64,000 bases of DNA from NCBI GenBank assembly GCA_965237965.1, contig CBDEGT010000003.1, positions 186,001 through 250,000 of the forward strand, read 5' to 3'. Under the pieces are notes generated by a model that was given only the letters and a program-made list of their open reading frames with translations, was not told where the DNA came from and searched no databases. Of the stretch, positions 15,638-24,740 are shown piece by piece (position 1 is the first letter of the stretch; every line of letters starts with the position of its first letter). This stretch comes from UBA2988 sp965237965. GTDB lineage: Bacteria > Gemmatimonadota > Gemmatimonadetes > Longimicrobiales > Gaopeijiaceae. The translations under genes and the position numbers were made by a program.

Positions 15638-17035
15638 TCAGTGTCCGGTGAGCACCAGCTTCCTGAGATCGCCCCCGAAGCGATACCGCACACGCACGAG
15701 CAGAAACAACGCGACCATCGCCAACCCGGCGACCAAGCCCAACCAGAGGCCGACTGCTCCCCCTCCCAGCGTGAAACCAAACACCACCGAGATCGGCATC
15801 CCGAACAGCCAGAAGCCCAGCACGTTCACGACCATCGGCGCGCGGGTGTCCGCGATCCCACGCAGCACCGCGCTCGCCACGACCTGAAGGCCGTCGAAAA
15901 CCTGGAAGAGGCCGGCGAGTGGGATCAACGCTGCAGCAACGGCAAGCACCTGCGGATCATCCGAGTAGAGGCGCGCGAATAGGGCGGGCGCGCTCAGGAA
16001 GAGCACGGCCATGGCGGTCATGAAGAGCGCTCCCGCTCCCAGCCCGGCACCTGCGGCGTGCCGCGCACCCTGTGGGTCCCCCCGCCCCACCGCGCGGCCC
16101 ACCAACACGGCCGTCGCCTGTGCGATCCCCAGGGGTATCATGAAGGTCAGTGAAGCGAGGTTGAGCGCGATCTGGTGGCCCGCCATCGCGACCGTTCCGA
16201 GCCATCCCATCAGCAGGCCGATCGCGGCGAAGGCACCGAACTCCAGGAGCATCTGCATGCCGATCGGCAGACCGAGCCCCACCAGCGCCCGTAGCGGCTC
16301 GAGCCGCAGCGTGTTCGGCCTGAGCGGAAGGACGTAGTGACCGAGGCGCGACCAGGAAACGGCGAACAGCATCCCGGTCATGAACCAGCGAGCCAGCGAA
16401 GACACCCATCCCGCACCTACGCCGCCCAGCGCGGGCGCGCCCAGCTCGCCAAAGACGAGCATCCAGTTGAACAGGGCGTTCGCCACGTTGCCGACGGCGA
16501 CCGTGATCACGATCGGCTTCAGCTGTCCGACTGCCTGGAGCATCCGCTGCAGCACGATGAACAGGAAGAACGGCACCAATCCGGGCATCGAGGCAAGCAC
16601 GTAGCCACGCGCGACCGGAATGACATCCGGCGGCTGACGAAGCATCGTGAATGCGAGCCCGGCCGGCACCATGGCGAGCGACCAGACGACACCGAGGACC
16701 AGAGCCAGCACGACGCCCCGTTGGACGGTGCGGGCGATCTGGTCCTCCTCTCCGGCGCCGACAGCCTGTGCCACCACGGGATCAAGCGCGAACAGGATCC
16801 CCATCCCGAGCAGCGCGCAGGCGAAGAAGTAGAGATTGCCCAGAGCCACGCCGGCGAGATCGGTGGCAGAGACTCTCCCGACCATGAGCGTGTCCACGAC
16901 GCCCAGCAGCATCAGGCCGACCTGCACGACCACGACCGGTAGAGCCAGCGCGAGCAGTTCCCGGATCTGCGCGCGATCGGGTCGGAACGAGCTCAGCGAA
17001 GCTGCGCCCCGCCGTGCAGGATCGCCCACCGTCAC
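15638..17035 (-). CDS. MATE-family efflux transporter (NorM-like)
   Basis: The 465-residue protein has the 12-helix MATE layout in two six-helix halves. The N half includes ALALPVVVVQVGLMLLGVVD and LMVGRVSATDLAGVALGNLY; the C half includes LGLPIGMQMLLEFGAFAAIG and LGTVAMAGHQIALNLASLTF. Such proteins export cationic drugs or toxins by Na+ or H+ exchange across the inner membrane. The start is a GTG overlapping the stop of the spermidine synthase-like gene (GTGA), giving coupled translation. It lies in a leftward run of genes. Confidence 0.92.
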   Translation of the reverse strand: MTVGDPARRGAASLSSFRPDRAQIRELLALALPVVVVQVGLMLLGVVDTLMVGRVSATDLAGVALGNLYFFACALLGMGILFALDPVVAQAVGAGEEDQIARTVQRGVVLALVLGVVWSLAMVPAGLAFTMLRQPPDVIPVARGYVLASMPGLVPFFLFIVLQRMLQAVGQLKPIVITVAVGNVANALFNWMLVFGELGAPALGGVGAGWVSSLARWFMTGMLFAVSWSRLGHYVLPLRPNTLRLEPLRALVGLGLPIGMQMLLEFGAFAAIGLLMGWLGTVAMAGHQIALNLASLTFMIPLGIAQATAVLVGRAVGRGDPQGARHAAGAGLGAGALFMTAMAVLFLSAPALFARLYSDDPQVLAVAAALIPLAGLFQVFDGLQVVASAVLRGIADTRAPMVVNVLGFWLFGMPISVVFGFTLGGGAVGLWLGLVAGLAMVALFLLVRVRYRFGGDLRKLVLTGH

Positions 17036-19362
17036 TTCCGTGGGCGGTGCCAGGCTCCCCTGGTGATCCCGACGCGGTCCGTCGCCTCGGCCGCCGACTC
17101 GAAGTCGAATCCGCGCACGCCCCGTAGTACCCCGACTGCCCCGAGCATCTCATCGGGCGCCCCCACCCGCGCCAGGTATCCGTCCACCGCGTCGTAGAAG
17201 ACGGTGTCCACCCAGCCGCTCGAGCGGCCGTGCAGGTCTTCCTCGACTTCGGCAAAGGCGCGAAGCCAGTTCGGCCAGCTCTCAGACGGCACCAGAGTGC
17301 CGAGCCGCACGCCGAAGACCGTCGCGCGAATCAGCGCCCGCTCCCACTCCGTGACAGCAGGTGGTCCGCGCTGATCGCCTGCCGCCAACCAGGACGCGAG
17401 CACCTGACGGGTGATCGGCACCACCCGGGTGATCGGGAGCGGCTCGTCCTGGCCAGGCTCGAGTCGCCGGCGCGCCATGATCCCGCTCAGGTCGAGTGGG
17501 TCCCGGGCGAAGCTGAAGAGACCGAGTGCGACGTGGTCAAGGAAGCGGGCGCGCTCCGCGCGTGTGTCCAGGATCGGGTGGAAGTCGGTGTTGGCTCGCC
17601 AGCCGCGCACGAGCGGGCGCGCGACGGCGGCCTCCAAGAGGAGAAGCGGCGCGAGCGTTCCCGGCGTGGGGAGCGGGGCGTGGGCCAGGTCTGCGGCGAT
17701 GTCCGGCATGCGCACGACGCTCCAGTCAGGCTCCGCCAGAGGGCCGGCTCCAGCCACGATCAAAACATCCGCCGTCCCGACCGCCCACACGCTCCAATCC
17801 GCGAAGGTACGGTCGATCGCAGCGAGCACCGCGAGAATCAGCTCGTCCTCCATCTCGTACATGTGGATCCACTGGCCGAACACTCCACCCGGGGCGAGCC
17901 GCTCGCGCACCCGCTCGTAGAACTCGACCGTGAAGAGGCTCGCCACCCCCGATACCCAGGGGTTGGACGGCTCCGAGAAGATCAAGTCGAAGCGCTCGCC
18001 GGCCCCGGCCAGCGCGCTGCGCGCGTCGTCGAGCAGAAAGCGAGAGCGGGGGTCGCCGAAACCGCGCCGGTTCGCGGGCAGAAACGCCTCCGATCCGGCG
18101 ATCATGGCCGGCTCGATCTCGATCGTCACCAGGCTCTCGAGGACGGGGCTGCCCAGGAGCAGCTGCGCCGACATCCCCGAGCCGTGCCCGATGATGGCCG
18201 CCCGGCGGGCGTCGGCGTTCTGCGCGAGCAGGACCAGAGGGGCAAGCGTCTGCGTGGACTCGTCCTGTCCGGAAAACGGCCTCGGGACCAGCTCGATCCC
18301 GGCTGCGTGCTCCAGCCACCGGATGGGGAGCGACGCATCAGGTTTGCCGTTCGTCGTGAGCACGGTGAGGCCGTCGGGAAGTCGATGGGCGGCGACGGTG
18401 GCGGTGGCGCCGTCCCTGTAGTAGAGCATGTTTCGGCTTCCGGGCGCGGGAATCGTCCCCATTCGGTAGACGCCGCTGGTGAGGACCGCTTGGTCGAGAC
18501 GCACGAGCGCCAGGACCGCCGCCACGAGGGCAGCGCCCGCGAGCGCCGTGCCACCCCCGACCGCCATCCTCCGGGAGCGCCCACGCACCGAGGCCACGAG
18601 CAGCGCCACGCCGACGGCCATGTCCAGCGCGGCCCCCAAGGCGAGAATGCCCTTGAGGCCCAGAGTCGGCAGAATCAGGAGCCCTCCCAACACCGCCCCG
18701 AATACCGAGCCGAGGGTGTTCGCGCCGTACGCCTGGCCAATCACCCGCTCTCCCGCCCCGGCACGCAACAGGATGCCGGTCAGTAGCGGGAGGGTCATCC
18801 CGGCAAGCAGGGTCGCGGGCAGCATGACCGCGAGCGCGACCCCGTAGCGGGAAAGGGCCGCTCCGCCCAGCGTGTTCAGCAGGTACACGTCCGCCACCGA
18901 CCGCCCCGGCAGCTCGGGGTAGCTACGCACCCAGCCTGCAGCCATCAAGGGAAACGTCGCCCCGAGGAGGACCGCCTGGGGAAGGATGAGCATCACCGCT
19001 ACGCCCCAGGTGGCCAGCGCGCCGCTGAAGCCCTCGCCCAGCGCTGGAGCGAGCACGGCATAGAGCAAGCGCTGCCCGCCAAGGAAGAGCGGGTGGAACA
19101 GCAGCCCGAAGCCACCCAACGCGAGCTCGGCCAGGGCGTATCCCCGAAGTGGGCGGGCAAGCGAGCGCGAACGCTCGGCCACGAGGAGAGAGCCCGCCGC
19201 GGTGCCGCCGAGAAACACCGCCAACACCAGCACCTGCGCGTACGCCGAGTGACCAACCAGAAGCGCGAGGTAGCGCGTCCACACGAGCTCGTACGTCAGC
19301 CCGGCCACGCCCGAAACCGCGAACGCGAGGACGACTGCCCCCCGACCGGGGAGCCTCCCCAC
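17032..19362 (-). CDS. Membrane-fused spermidine synthase-like protein, shortened
   Basis: The 776-residue protein has an N-terminal membrane part (SGVAGLTYELVWTRYLALLV, VFLGGTAAGSLLVAERS, YGANTLGSVFGAVLGGLLIL) and a C-terminal SAM-type Rossmann domain (AAIIGHGSGMSAQLLLGSPV, VTIEIEPAMI, DLIFSEPSNPWVSGVASLFT). This is the fused MFS/spermidine synthase family; the true reaction is unproven and many members may not make polyamines. Family members that I recall are 900-1000 residues. Here the first membrane half breaks off at VYLLNTLGGA and continues directly with a segment (LAVMLPATLLAGMTLPLLTG) that normally lies about 170 residues later, so an in-frame internal deletion is likely. Confidence 0.85.
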   Translation of the reverse strand: MGRLPGRGAVVLAFAVSGVAGLTYELVWTRYLALLVGHSAYAQVLVLAVFLGGTAAGSLLVAERSRSLARPLRGYALAELALGGFGLLFHPLFLGGQRLLYAVLAPALGEGFSGALATWGVAVMLILPQAVLLGATFPLMAAGWVRSYPELPGRSVADVYLLNTLGGAALSRYGVALAVMLPATLLAGMTLPLLTGILLRAGAGERVIGQAYGANTLGSVFGAVLGGLLILPTLGLKGILALGAALDMAVGVALLVASVRGRSRRMAVGGGTALAGAALVAAVLALVRLDQAVLTSGVYRMGTIPAPGSRNMLYYRDGATATVAAHRLPDGLTVLTTNGKPDASLPIRWLEHAAGIELVPRPFSGQDESTQTLAPLVLLAQNADARRAAIIGHGSGMSAQLLLGSPVLESLVTIEIEPAMIAGSEAFLPANRRGFGDPRSRFLLDDARSALAGAGERFDLIFSEPSNPWVSGVASLFTVEFYERVRERLAPGGVFGQWIHMYEMEDELILAVLAAIDRTFADWSVWAVGTADVLIVAGAGPLAEPDWSVVRMPDIAADLAHAPLPTPGTLAPLLLLEAAVARPLVRGWRANTDFHPILDTRAERARFLDHVALGLFSFARDPLDLSGIMARRRLEPGQDEPLPITRVVPITRQVLASWLAAGDQRGPPAVTEWERALIRATVFGVRLGTLVPSESWPNWLRAFAEVEEDLHGRSSGWVDTVFYDAVDGYLARVGAPDEMLGAVGVLRGVRGFDFESAAEATDRVGITRGAWHRPRK

Positions 19363-19376
19363 ACGAGGACCGAGGC

Positions 19377-19481
19377 TCAGCGGTCGCCTCCCCTCGAATA
19401 CCGGAGTGTACCACCGTCGCGGAGGACGAGAACCCCCAACAGCGCGGGAAGCAGCACCGCGCCGGGTCCGAGCGCACTCAT
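19377..19481 (-). CDS. Possible 34-residue membrane peptide
   Basis: A short frame from ATG 19481 reads MSALGPGAVLLPALLGVLVL then RDGGTLRYSRGGDR and TGA. One hydrophobic helix followed by a basic tail fits a small membrane protein. It starts 7 bases after the preceding gene's stop and ends 14 bases before the next start, so it fills the only gap in this operon. No homologue is known to me and the evidence is position and composition only. Confidence 0.35.
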   Translation of the reverse strand: MSALGPGAVLLPALLGVLVLRDGGTLRYSRGGDR

Positions 19482-19488
19482 ACGGCGC

Positions 19489-19917
19489 TCAAGTGAGGCC
19501 AGCAGGGGTCGATCGATCACCCGGCCGGGCGAGCCGAGCCCGACTTCGGTGGAACGCGTAGACCATCACGCTGCCGGAAAGAGCCAGGTTCACGACCCGC
19601 TCGGGCAGATCCGCTACGGTACTGGGGTCGAGCGTTTCAGGGAGGGACCAGATCGGGATCAACACCGCGGCCATGAGCAGCGTGAGGTTCGCTGCGCTCT
19701 CCCCCATGGCAAGCCAGGGGGCGAGCGTGGGCCGCGCCCGCATGAACCCTCCCAGCGCAAACACCAACACATAGTAGAGCACGCGATGTCCGCGACTCTC
19801 GAGCCCCACCGCGCGCACCGGTAGACCGGCGACCAGATCGAGCAGCGCGAACACGGGCGTGCCGAGGTAGTAGGCCGGCAGGAGAGGGCGAGCGGCTCGC
19901 GCTTCGACTGATGTCAT
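19489..19917 (-). CDS. Multi-helix membrane protein, unknown function
   Basis: From ATG 19917 the 142-residue product begins MTSVEARAARPLLPAYYLGT. It has hydrophobic segments at about residues 18-36, 45-62, 72-92 and 108-125 (for example NLTLLMAAVLIPIWSL and VLYYVLVFALGGFM). It ends with a basic cytoplasmic tail. I do not recognise it. The order toward the spermidine synthase-like gene suggests one transcript. The frame is open further upstream, but the RND gene's end and a lack of protein character argue for 19917. Confidence 0.6.
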   Translation of the reverse strand: MTSVEARAARPLLPAYYLGTPVFALLDLVAGLPVRAVGLESRGHRVLYYVLVFALGGFMRARPTLAPWLAMGESAANLTLLMAAVLIPIWSLPETLDPSTVADLPERVVNLALSGSVMVYAFHRSRARLARPGDRSTPAGLT

Positions 19918-19976
19918 GCGCCCATGCTCTCGCGAGCGGGCTCGAAGCGAAAGGCCCAGGGGCGAGGGGGGCCGGA

Positions 19977-22900
19977 TCAGTCCGTGGCGGGCCTCAGCCC
20001 GTCGACCGGATCGAGCGGGTTTCTGACCGCGACCGGCATTCCCTTGGCTCCGGCCGGCCGCAGGCCGGGCTCCCAAGTCGGCAGCTCCTCCTCCGGTACC
20101 TCCTCCGGTCCCCGGCCCTGGCGTCGACCCGGCTCGTCCTCACCGATGAAGACGCGGCGGAACCAGACCGAGAGGTCGTCCACGATCACGTACATGGCCG
20201 GCACCAGCACCAGGGTGAGGAACGTGGCGAACAGGATCCCGGCGATCACGGAGATACACATCGATCCCCACCACGCCGCCTGCTCCCCACCCCAGAACAG
20301 CTCCGGGTTGAACTCCCGATAGAAGCCGAAGAAGTCGAAGTTGAGCCCGATCGCCAGCGGTACCAGCCCGAGCGCCGTGGTCAACGCGGTCAGGATCACC
20401 GGGCGGAACCGCGTCATGCCCGCACGCACCAGTGCCTCACGCCGGCTCATCCCGTCGCGTTCGCGGAGCGTGTCGATGTAGTCGATCAGCACGATCGCAT
20501 TGTTCACCACCACGCCTGCAAGCGAGATGATCCCGATCCCGGTCATGATGACGATGAAGGGCATCCGGAAAGCCATAAGCCCGACGAGCACGCCCACGGT
20601 CGACATGACTACCGAGGTCATGATGATGAGCGGCTTTACCACCGAATTGAACTGACTCACCAGAATCAGCCCGATCAGCATGATCGCAGTCAAGAACGCA
20701 CCGCCCAGGAACTCCTGCGCCTCAGCCTGCTCCTGGTTCTGTCCTGCGTAGTTGATCGCATAGCCGGGTGGCAGCTCGTCCTCGGTGAAGGAGACCAGCG
20801 TCTCCTGTACTTCGGCAAGCACCGCAAAGTCGTTCAGGCCCGACGCGACGTCGGACGCGATCCTAGCCATGCGGCGTTGGTCCTTGCGCCGGATGCTGCC
20901 GTAGCCCTCCCCTACGTCCCAAGTGGCAACCGAGGACAGCGGGATTTGCCGCCCCTCGCTCATCACGGTCAAGTCTCGGAGGTCGCCCAACGCCTCGCGG
21001 TACTCGGGCGCCAACCGGACGACCACGTCGTATTCGTCCTCGCCGGTACGGTACTTGGCGGCCTCGATTCCCTGGATCGCTCCCCGGACAGCGTTCCCGA
21101 CCTCTGCAGTGGAGAGCTCGAAGAGAGCCGCCTTCTCCCGGTCCACGTGAATCGACAGCTCCGGGCGCGCCGCATCCAGGTCGCTCTCGAGCGCGACCAG
21201 CTTCGGGTATACGGGCGCGTCGCGCAGGATCTCGAGCACGCGATCCGAGAGCTGCTTCAGGCGAACCGGATCCTCACCCGTGATCTCGATGTTGACGGGA
21301 GCACCGGTAGGCGGACCATCCTGCAGCTTCTCCGCAGTCACGGTGGCACCCGCGACCTCGCTGCCGATGCGGCCCTGCATCCAGGCGAGCGTCTCGAAGG
21401 CGTCGAACTCCCGATCCTGGAAGCTCAGAAAGGTGACGCCCACCCGGCCGGCCTCGGGGCCGCCGGGCCCGCCCTGCCCCATCATGGACGAGGCACCGCC
21501 GCTACCGCCCCCACCGACCACCGCGACGCTCGATTTCCAGTCCTCTCGCCCGGGAACCCCCTGGAGCTCCCGCTCGATCCGATCCACGATCGCGTCGGTT
21601 TCCTCCACGCGCGTGCCGACCGGCAGCTCCACATCCACGAACACCTGCTTGGGCGGCACGCTCTCGGGAAAGAACTCGATTCCGGCGTTGAACACGCCGA
21701 ACGCCACGAACGCCACCACCAGCCCGGCGACCGAGGCGCCCAGAACACCCCACCTATGGTCGAGCGCCCAGTGCACCCTGCGCTCGTAGCCGCTCACGAT
21801 CGCCGGCTCCCACTCGAACTGGAACCGCTTCGCGAGCCCCTTGATCACGGACCGCCATAGCCACACTGCCCCCGCCCCAGTGGCCAGGAAGAGGACGGCG
21901 GTGAGCGGGTTACCGACGGCCGTGACCAGAAGAACCAGGGCGGCCCCTCCGATCAGCGTCCATCGCGCCGCAGGAGCAAGCGGCCGGCGCGGCTCGTTCT
22001 CGAGCCTCATGAACATGGAGCAGAGCGTCGGGATGATCGTGAGCGCCACAAACAGCGACGACGACAGCGTGATGATGAGAGTGATTGGTAGGTAGCCCAT
22101 GAACTCGCCCACCATGCCCGGCCAGAAGACAAGGGGCGTGAACGCCGCCAGCGTGGTCGCGGTCGAGCCGATCACCGGCAGCGCGACCTCCGCGGTCGCT
22201 TTCTTGGCGGCCCACGTCCGGTCCCAACCCTGCTCCATGAAGCGGTAGATGTTCTCCACAATCACGACCGCGTTGTCGACCAGCATCCCCAGCGCGAGGA
22301 TCAGGCTGAACAGCACGATCATGTTCATCGTCATCCCCATCCAGTTGATGATGATGAACGAAAGGAACATCGAGGATGGGATCGAGATCGCGACGAAGAT
22401 CGAATTGGAGAGTCCCAGGAAGAAGAGGAGCACGCCAACGATCAGGATTAACGCAGAGGCGATGTTGTTCTCCAGGCTCGACACCATCATCGAGATGTCC
22501 TCGGACATGTCCGAGGTGAACGCGATCCGGGTACTGGGCGGAAAGCTCGGCTCCATGCCGGCAACCACAGCCCGCACCTGCTCGGTAGTCTCGATGATGT
22601 TCTGGCCCGAGCGCTTGATCACGTCGAGGGTCACCACGGGCGAGCCGTCGAGCCGCGCGTAGCTGGTCCGATCCGCGAAGCCGAAGTCCACCGCCGCGAT
22701 GTCGCGCACGTATACCGGCCACCCATCGACCAAGGTGACGACCACATCCTCGATCAGCTCGGGGTCGTCGAACTCCCCATCAACCCGGACCAAGTACTTG
22801 GACTGCCCCACGTCGATCGAGCCACCCGGTATGTTCACGTTCTCGCTGGCGATCGCCCCGATCACGTCCGTGAGCGCGACGTTGTAGTACTTGAGTCGGG

Positions 22901-23546
22901 CGAGGTCGACGTCGACAGCCACCTCGCGCTCGAGGCCTCCGCGCAGGTCCACGCGCAGGACCTGCGGCAGCTGCTCGAGGCGGTCCTGGATCTCCTCACC
23001 GATCTCCTTCAACCGCACGAGACCGTAGTCACCGGCCAGGTTGACCTGGATGACCGGCACCTCCGAGAAATTGAACTCGATGATCATCGGCTCCTCCGCC
23101 TCGGCGGGGAGCTCGGGTGTGGCCAGATCCACCTTCTCACGCACGCTCGCCAGGGCGTCGTCGAGATTCACGGACGTCTCGAACTCGATCACGATGCTCG
23201 AATAGCCCTCGACCGACGTGGAGGTGAGGTTCTTGATGTCGCTGATGGTGCTGAGGTCCTCCTCGAGCGGCCTCGTCACCAGCGTCTCCATGTCGGCCGG
23301 GGCGACACCGGGATACATCGTGTTCACCACCAGCATCGGGATCGCGATCTCGGGGAACGACTCCTGCGGAGTTGTCACGTACGAGTACAGCCCGAGCACC
23401 ACGATGATGGTCAGCAACACGACCATGCTGGTGCGGTGATCGACCGCGAAGCTGGTGGGCCAGAAATCTCTGTAACGGTCGAGGAAGGCCTTATCGGTCG
23501 GAACCGACGTCGGCCCCTTCCCGTCGCCCGCGCTCATATCGCTCAT
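19977..23546 (-). CDS. RND-family multidrug efflux transporter (AcrB type)
   Basis: This inner-membrane pump of 1189 residues exports hydrophobic compounds by proton exchange, with the MFP and TolC partners encoded just upstream. Family features include MVVLLTIIVVLGLYSYVTTP at helix 1, YPGVAPADMETLVTRPLEED, the first repeat of helices with LILALGMLVDNAVVIVENIY (the DD-type proton relay region), a second periplasmic domain, and helices 8-12 with GVVVNNAIVLIDYIDTLRER. It is longer than AcrB by about 140 residues, partly through an insert after helix 6 (ATGAGAVWLWRSVIKGLAKR) and a glycine-rich loop (GGGGSGGASSMM). Its neighbours fix its role in a tripartite system. Confidence 0.95.
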   Translation of the reverse strand: MSDMSAGDGKGPTSVPTDKAFLDRYRDFWPTSFAVDHRTSMVVLLTIIVVLGLYSYVTTPQESFPEIAIPMLVVNTMYPGVAPADMETLVTRPLEEDLSTISDIKNLTSTSVEGYSSIVIEFETSVNLDDALASVREKVDLATPELPAEAEEPMIIEFNFSEVPVIQVNLAGDYGLVRLKEIGEEIQDRLEQLPQVLRVDLRGGLEREVAVDVDLARLKYYNVALTDVIGAIASENVNIPGGSIDVGQSKYLVRVDGEFDDPELIEDVVVTLVDGWPVYVRDIAAVDFGFADRTSYARLDGSPVVTLDVIKRSGQNIIETTEQVRAVVAGMEPSFPPSTRIAFTSDMSEDISMMVSSLENNIASALILIVGVLLFFLGLSNSIFVAISIPSSMFLSFIIINWMGMTMNMIVLFSLILALGMLVDNAVVIVENIYRFMEQGWDRTWAAKKATAEVALPVIGSTATTLAAFTPLVFWPGMVGEFMGYLPITLIITLSSSLFVALTIIPTLCSMFMRLENEPRRPLAPAARWTLIGGAALVLLVTAVGNPLTAVLFLATGAGAVWLWRSVIKGLAKRFQFEWEPAIVSGYERRVHWALDHRWGVLGASVAGLVVAFVAFGVFNAGIEFFPESVPPKQVFVDVELPVGTRVEETDAIVDRIERELQGVPGREDWKSSVAVVGGGGSGGASSMMGQGGPGGPEAGRVGVTFLSFQDREFDAFETLAWMQGRIGSEVAGATVTAEKLQDGPPTGAPVNIEITGEDPVRLKQLSDRVLEILRDAPVYPKLVALESDLDAARPELSIHVDREKAALFELSTAEVGNAVRGAIQGIEAAKYRTGEDEYDVVVRLAPEYREALGDLRDLTVMSEGRQIPLSSVATWDVGEGYGSIRRKDQRRMARIASDVASGLNDFAVLAEVQETLVSFTEDELPPGYAINYAGQNQEQAEAQEFLGGAFLTAIMLIGLILVSQFNSVVKPLIIMTSVVMSTVGVLVGLMAFRMPFIVIMTGIGIISLAGVVVNNAIVLIDYIDTLRERDGMSRREALVRAGMTRFRPVILTALTTALGLVPLAIGLNFDFFGFYREFNPELFWGGEQAAWWGSMCISVIAGILFATFLTLVLVPAMYVIVDDLSVWFRRVFIGEDEPGRRQGRGPEEVPEEELPTWEPGLRPAGAKGMPVAVRNPLDPVDGLRPATD

Positions 23547-23610
23547 CGTCCCTCGGCTCCTGGCGTTCCCTCTGGAAACGCCGGTCGGTATGGACTCTCC
23601 CGGCTGCCGC

Positions 23611-24684
23611 TCAGCGCTCGCCGACCACGCGCACGCGGTCGCCCACCGCCACCAGCTTCTGCCCCACCACCACCACCCGGTCCCCCGGTTCCAGACCCGA
23701 CGAAACCACTACCGCATCGCGCTGGGAAGGGCCCAAAGTGACCGAACGGGTCTCCACAGTCGAAGTCTCGCCCGGACCGGCGACTATGAACACCACGTAC
23801 CCGTCCTCCACCCGGACCAACGCATCCTGCGGCACGACCACTGCGTGCTTCGAGACGCTCCGCACGACCTCGATGTCCGCAATCATTTCGGGCTTCACCG
23901 AGCGGCCCACGTCCGGGAGACGCAACTCCACGGGAAACGTACGGTTGGACGGGTTTACCGCGGCGCCCACGTAGTCGATCGTGCCCGAGAACTCCCGCCC
24001 TTCAAGCGCATGGAAGCGGACCGTGGCCAGCGCGCCGGGGCGGATGTCTGGAGCGTACCGCTCAGGCACGCCGCCGGTGACCTTGAGCGGATTCAGGTCG
24101 ACGATCCGCGCTACGGGAGTTCCGGGACCGACCATCGCACCTACCTCGACCAAACGGTCGTCCAGGACGCCCTCGATCGGCGCGGTCACCACAGTCCGCT
24201 CCAACCGCCGCTCGAGCGTGGCCAACGCCGCCTCTGCCTGCTCGGCCTGATAACGGGCTTCCAGATAGGCAAGCTCGGAGCCGACCTGGTCCTCCTCGAA
24301 CAACCGCTTGCGCCGCTCCCACAGCTCCCGCGCAAGCGCGGCTTGCGCGCGCGCCTGGGCGGTCTGCGAGGCGAGCAGTCGATCGTCGATCCTGGCGATC
24401 GGCCGGCCGGCGCCAACCGTAGCACCCTTTCGGACGAGCAGCTCGGTGACGATCCCGCTCTCCTCGGCGGAGACGATCACGTCTCGGTTGGCCACGACCG
24501 TACCGGTGAGCCGGATCACGTCCGTGAAATCACTCAGCTCTACGGTGGTCACCTCGACGTTGAGCACCCGGCCCGTCTCGGCAGGCGCCTCGTCCGCGCC
24601 GTTCGCCTCGGCAGGCCCGCACCCGGCCAAGAACGCCGTCGCTGCCAGGGCGATCGCCACGCCCCTACTCCTGTATGCCGTCAT
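23611..24684 (-). CDS. Efflux periplasmic adaptor (MFP), lipoprotein
   Basis: The 357-residue protein from ATG 24684 has a lipoprotein signal with lipobox FLAGC. A barrel-sandwich hybrid domain (VSAEESGIVTELLVRKGATV), a helical hairpin (QTAQARAQAALARELWERRK to LATLERRLERTVVTAPIEG) and a beta-barrel end (VVSSGLEPGDRVVVVGQK) follow. It bridges the RND pump and the TolC channel in the periplasm. The frame is open a little upstream, but the signal peptide fixes the start at MTAYRSRG. It sits 65 bases before the pump gene. Confidence 0.93.
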   Translation of the reverse strand: MTAYRSRGVAIALAATAFLAGCGPAEANGADEAPAETGRVLNVEVTTVELSDFTDVIRLTGTVVANRDVIVSAEESGIVTELLVRKGATVGAGRPIARIDDRLLASQTAQARAQAALARELWERRKRLFEEDQVGSELAYLEARYQAEQAEAALATLERRLERTVVTAPIEGVLDDRLVEVGAMVGPGTPVARIVDLNPLKVTGGVPERYAPDIRPGALATVRFHALEGREFSGTIDYVGAAVNPSNRTFPVELRLPDVGRSVKPEMIADIEVVRSVSKHAVVVPQDALVRVEDGYVVFIVAGPGETSTVETRSVTLGPSQRDAVVVSSGLEPGDRVVVVGQKLVAVGDRVRVVGER

Positions 24685-24740
24685 GGTCTTCTCTCCCCTG
24701 GCATGCCCACTCAGGCTCTCGCCGACCCGCACACGCCGGC

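Noticed and set aside
16337..16942. 201-codon frame antisense to the MATE gene
   Set aside because: Shadow frame, H/D/R/E-rich low-complexity sequence opposite a conserved transporter.
19911..21860. 649-codon open frame antisense to the RND pump gene
   Set aside because: It is the mirror of a strongly conserved gene; its sequence is rich in H, R, D and P with no domain character, as expected from the complementary strand of GC-rich code.
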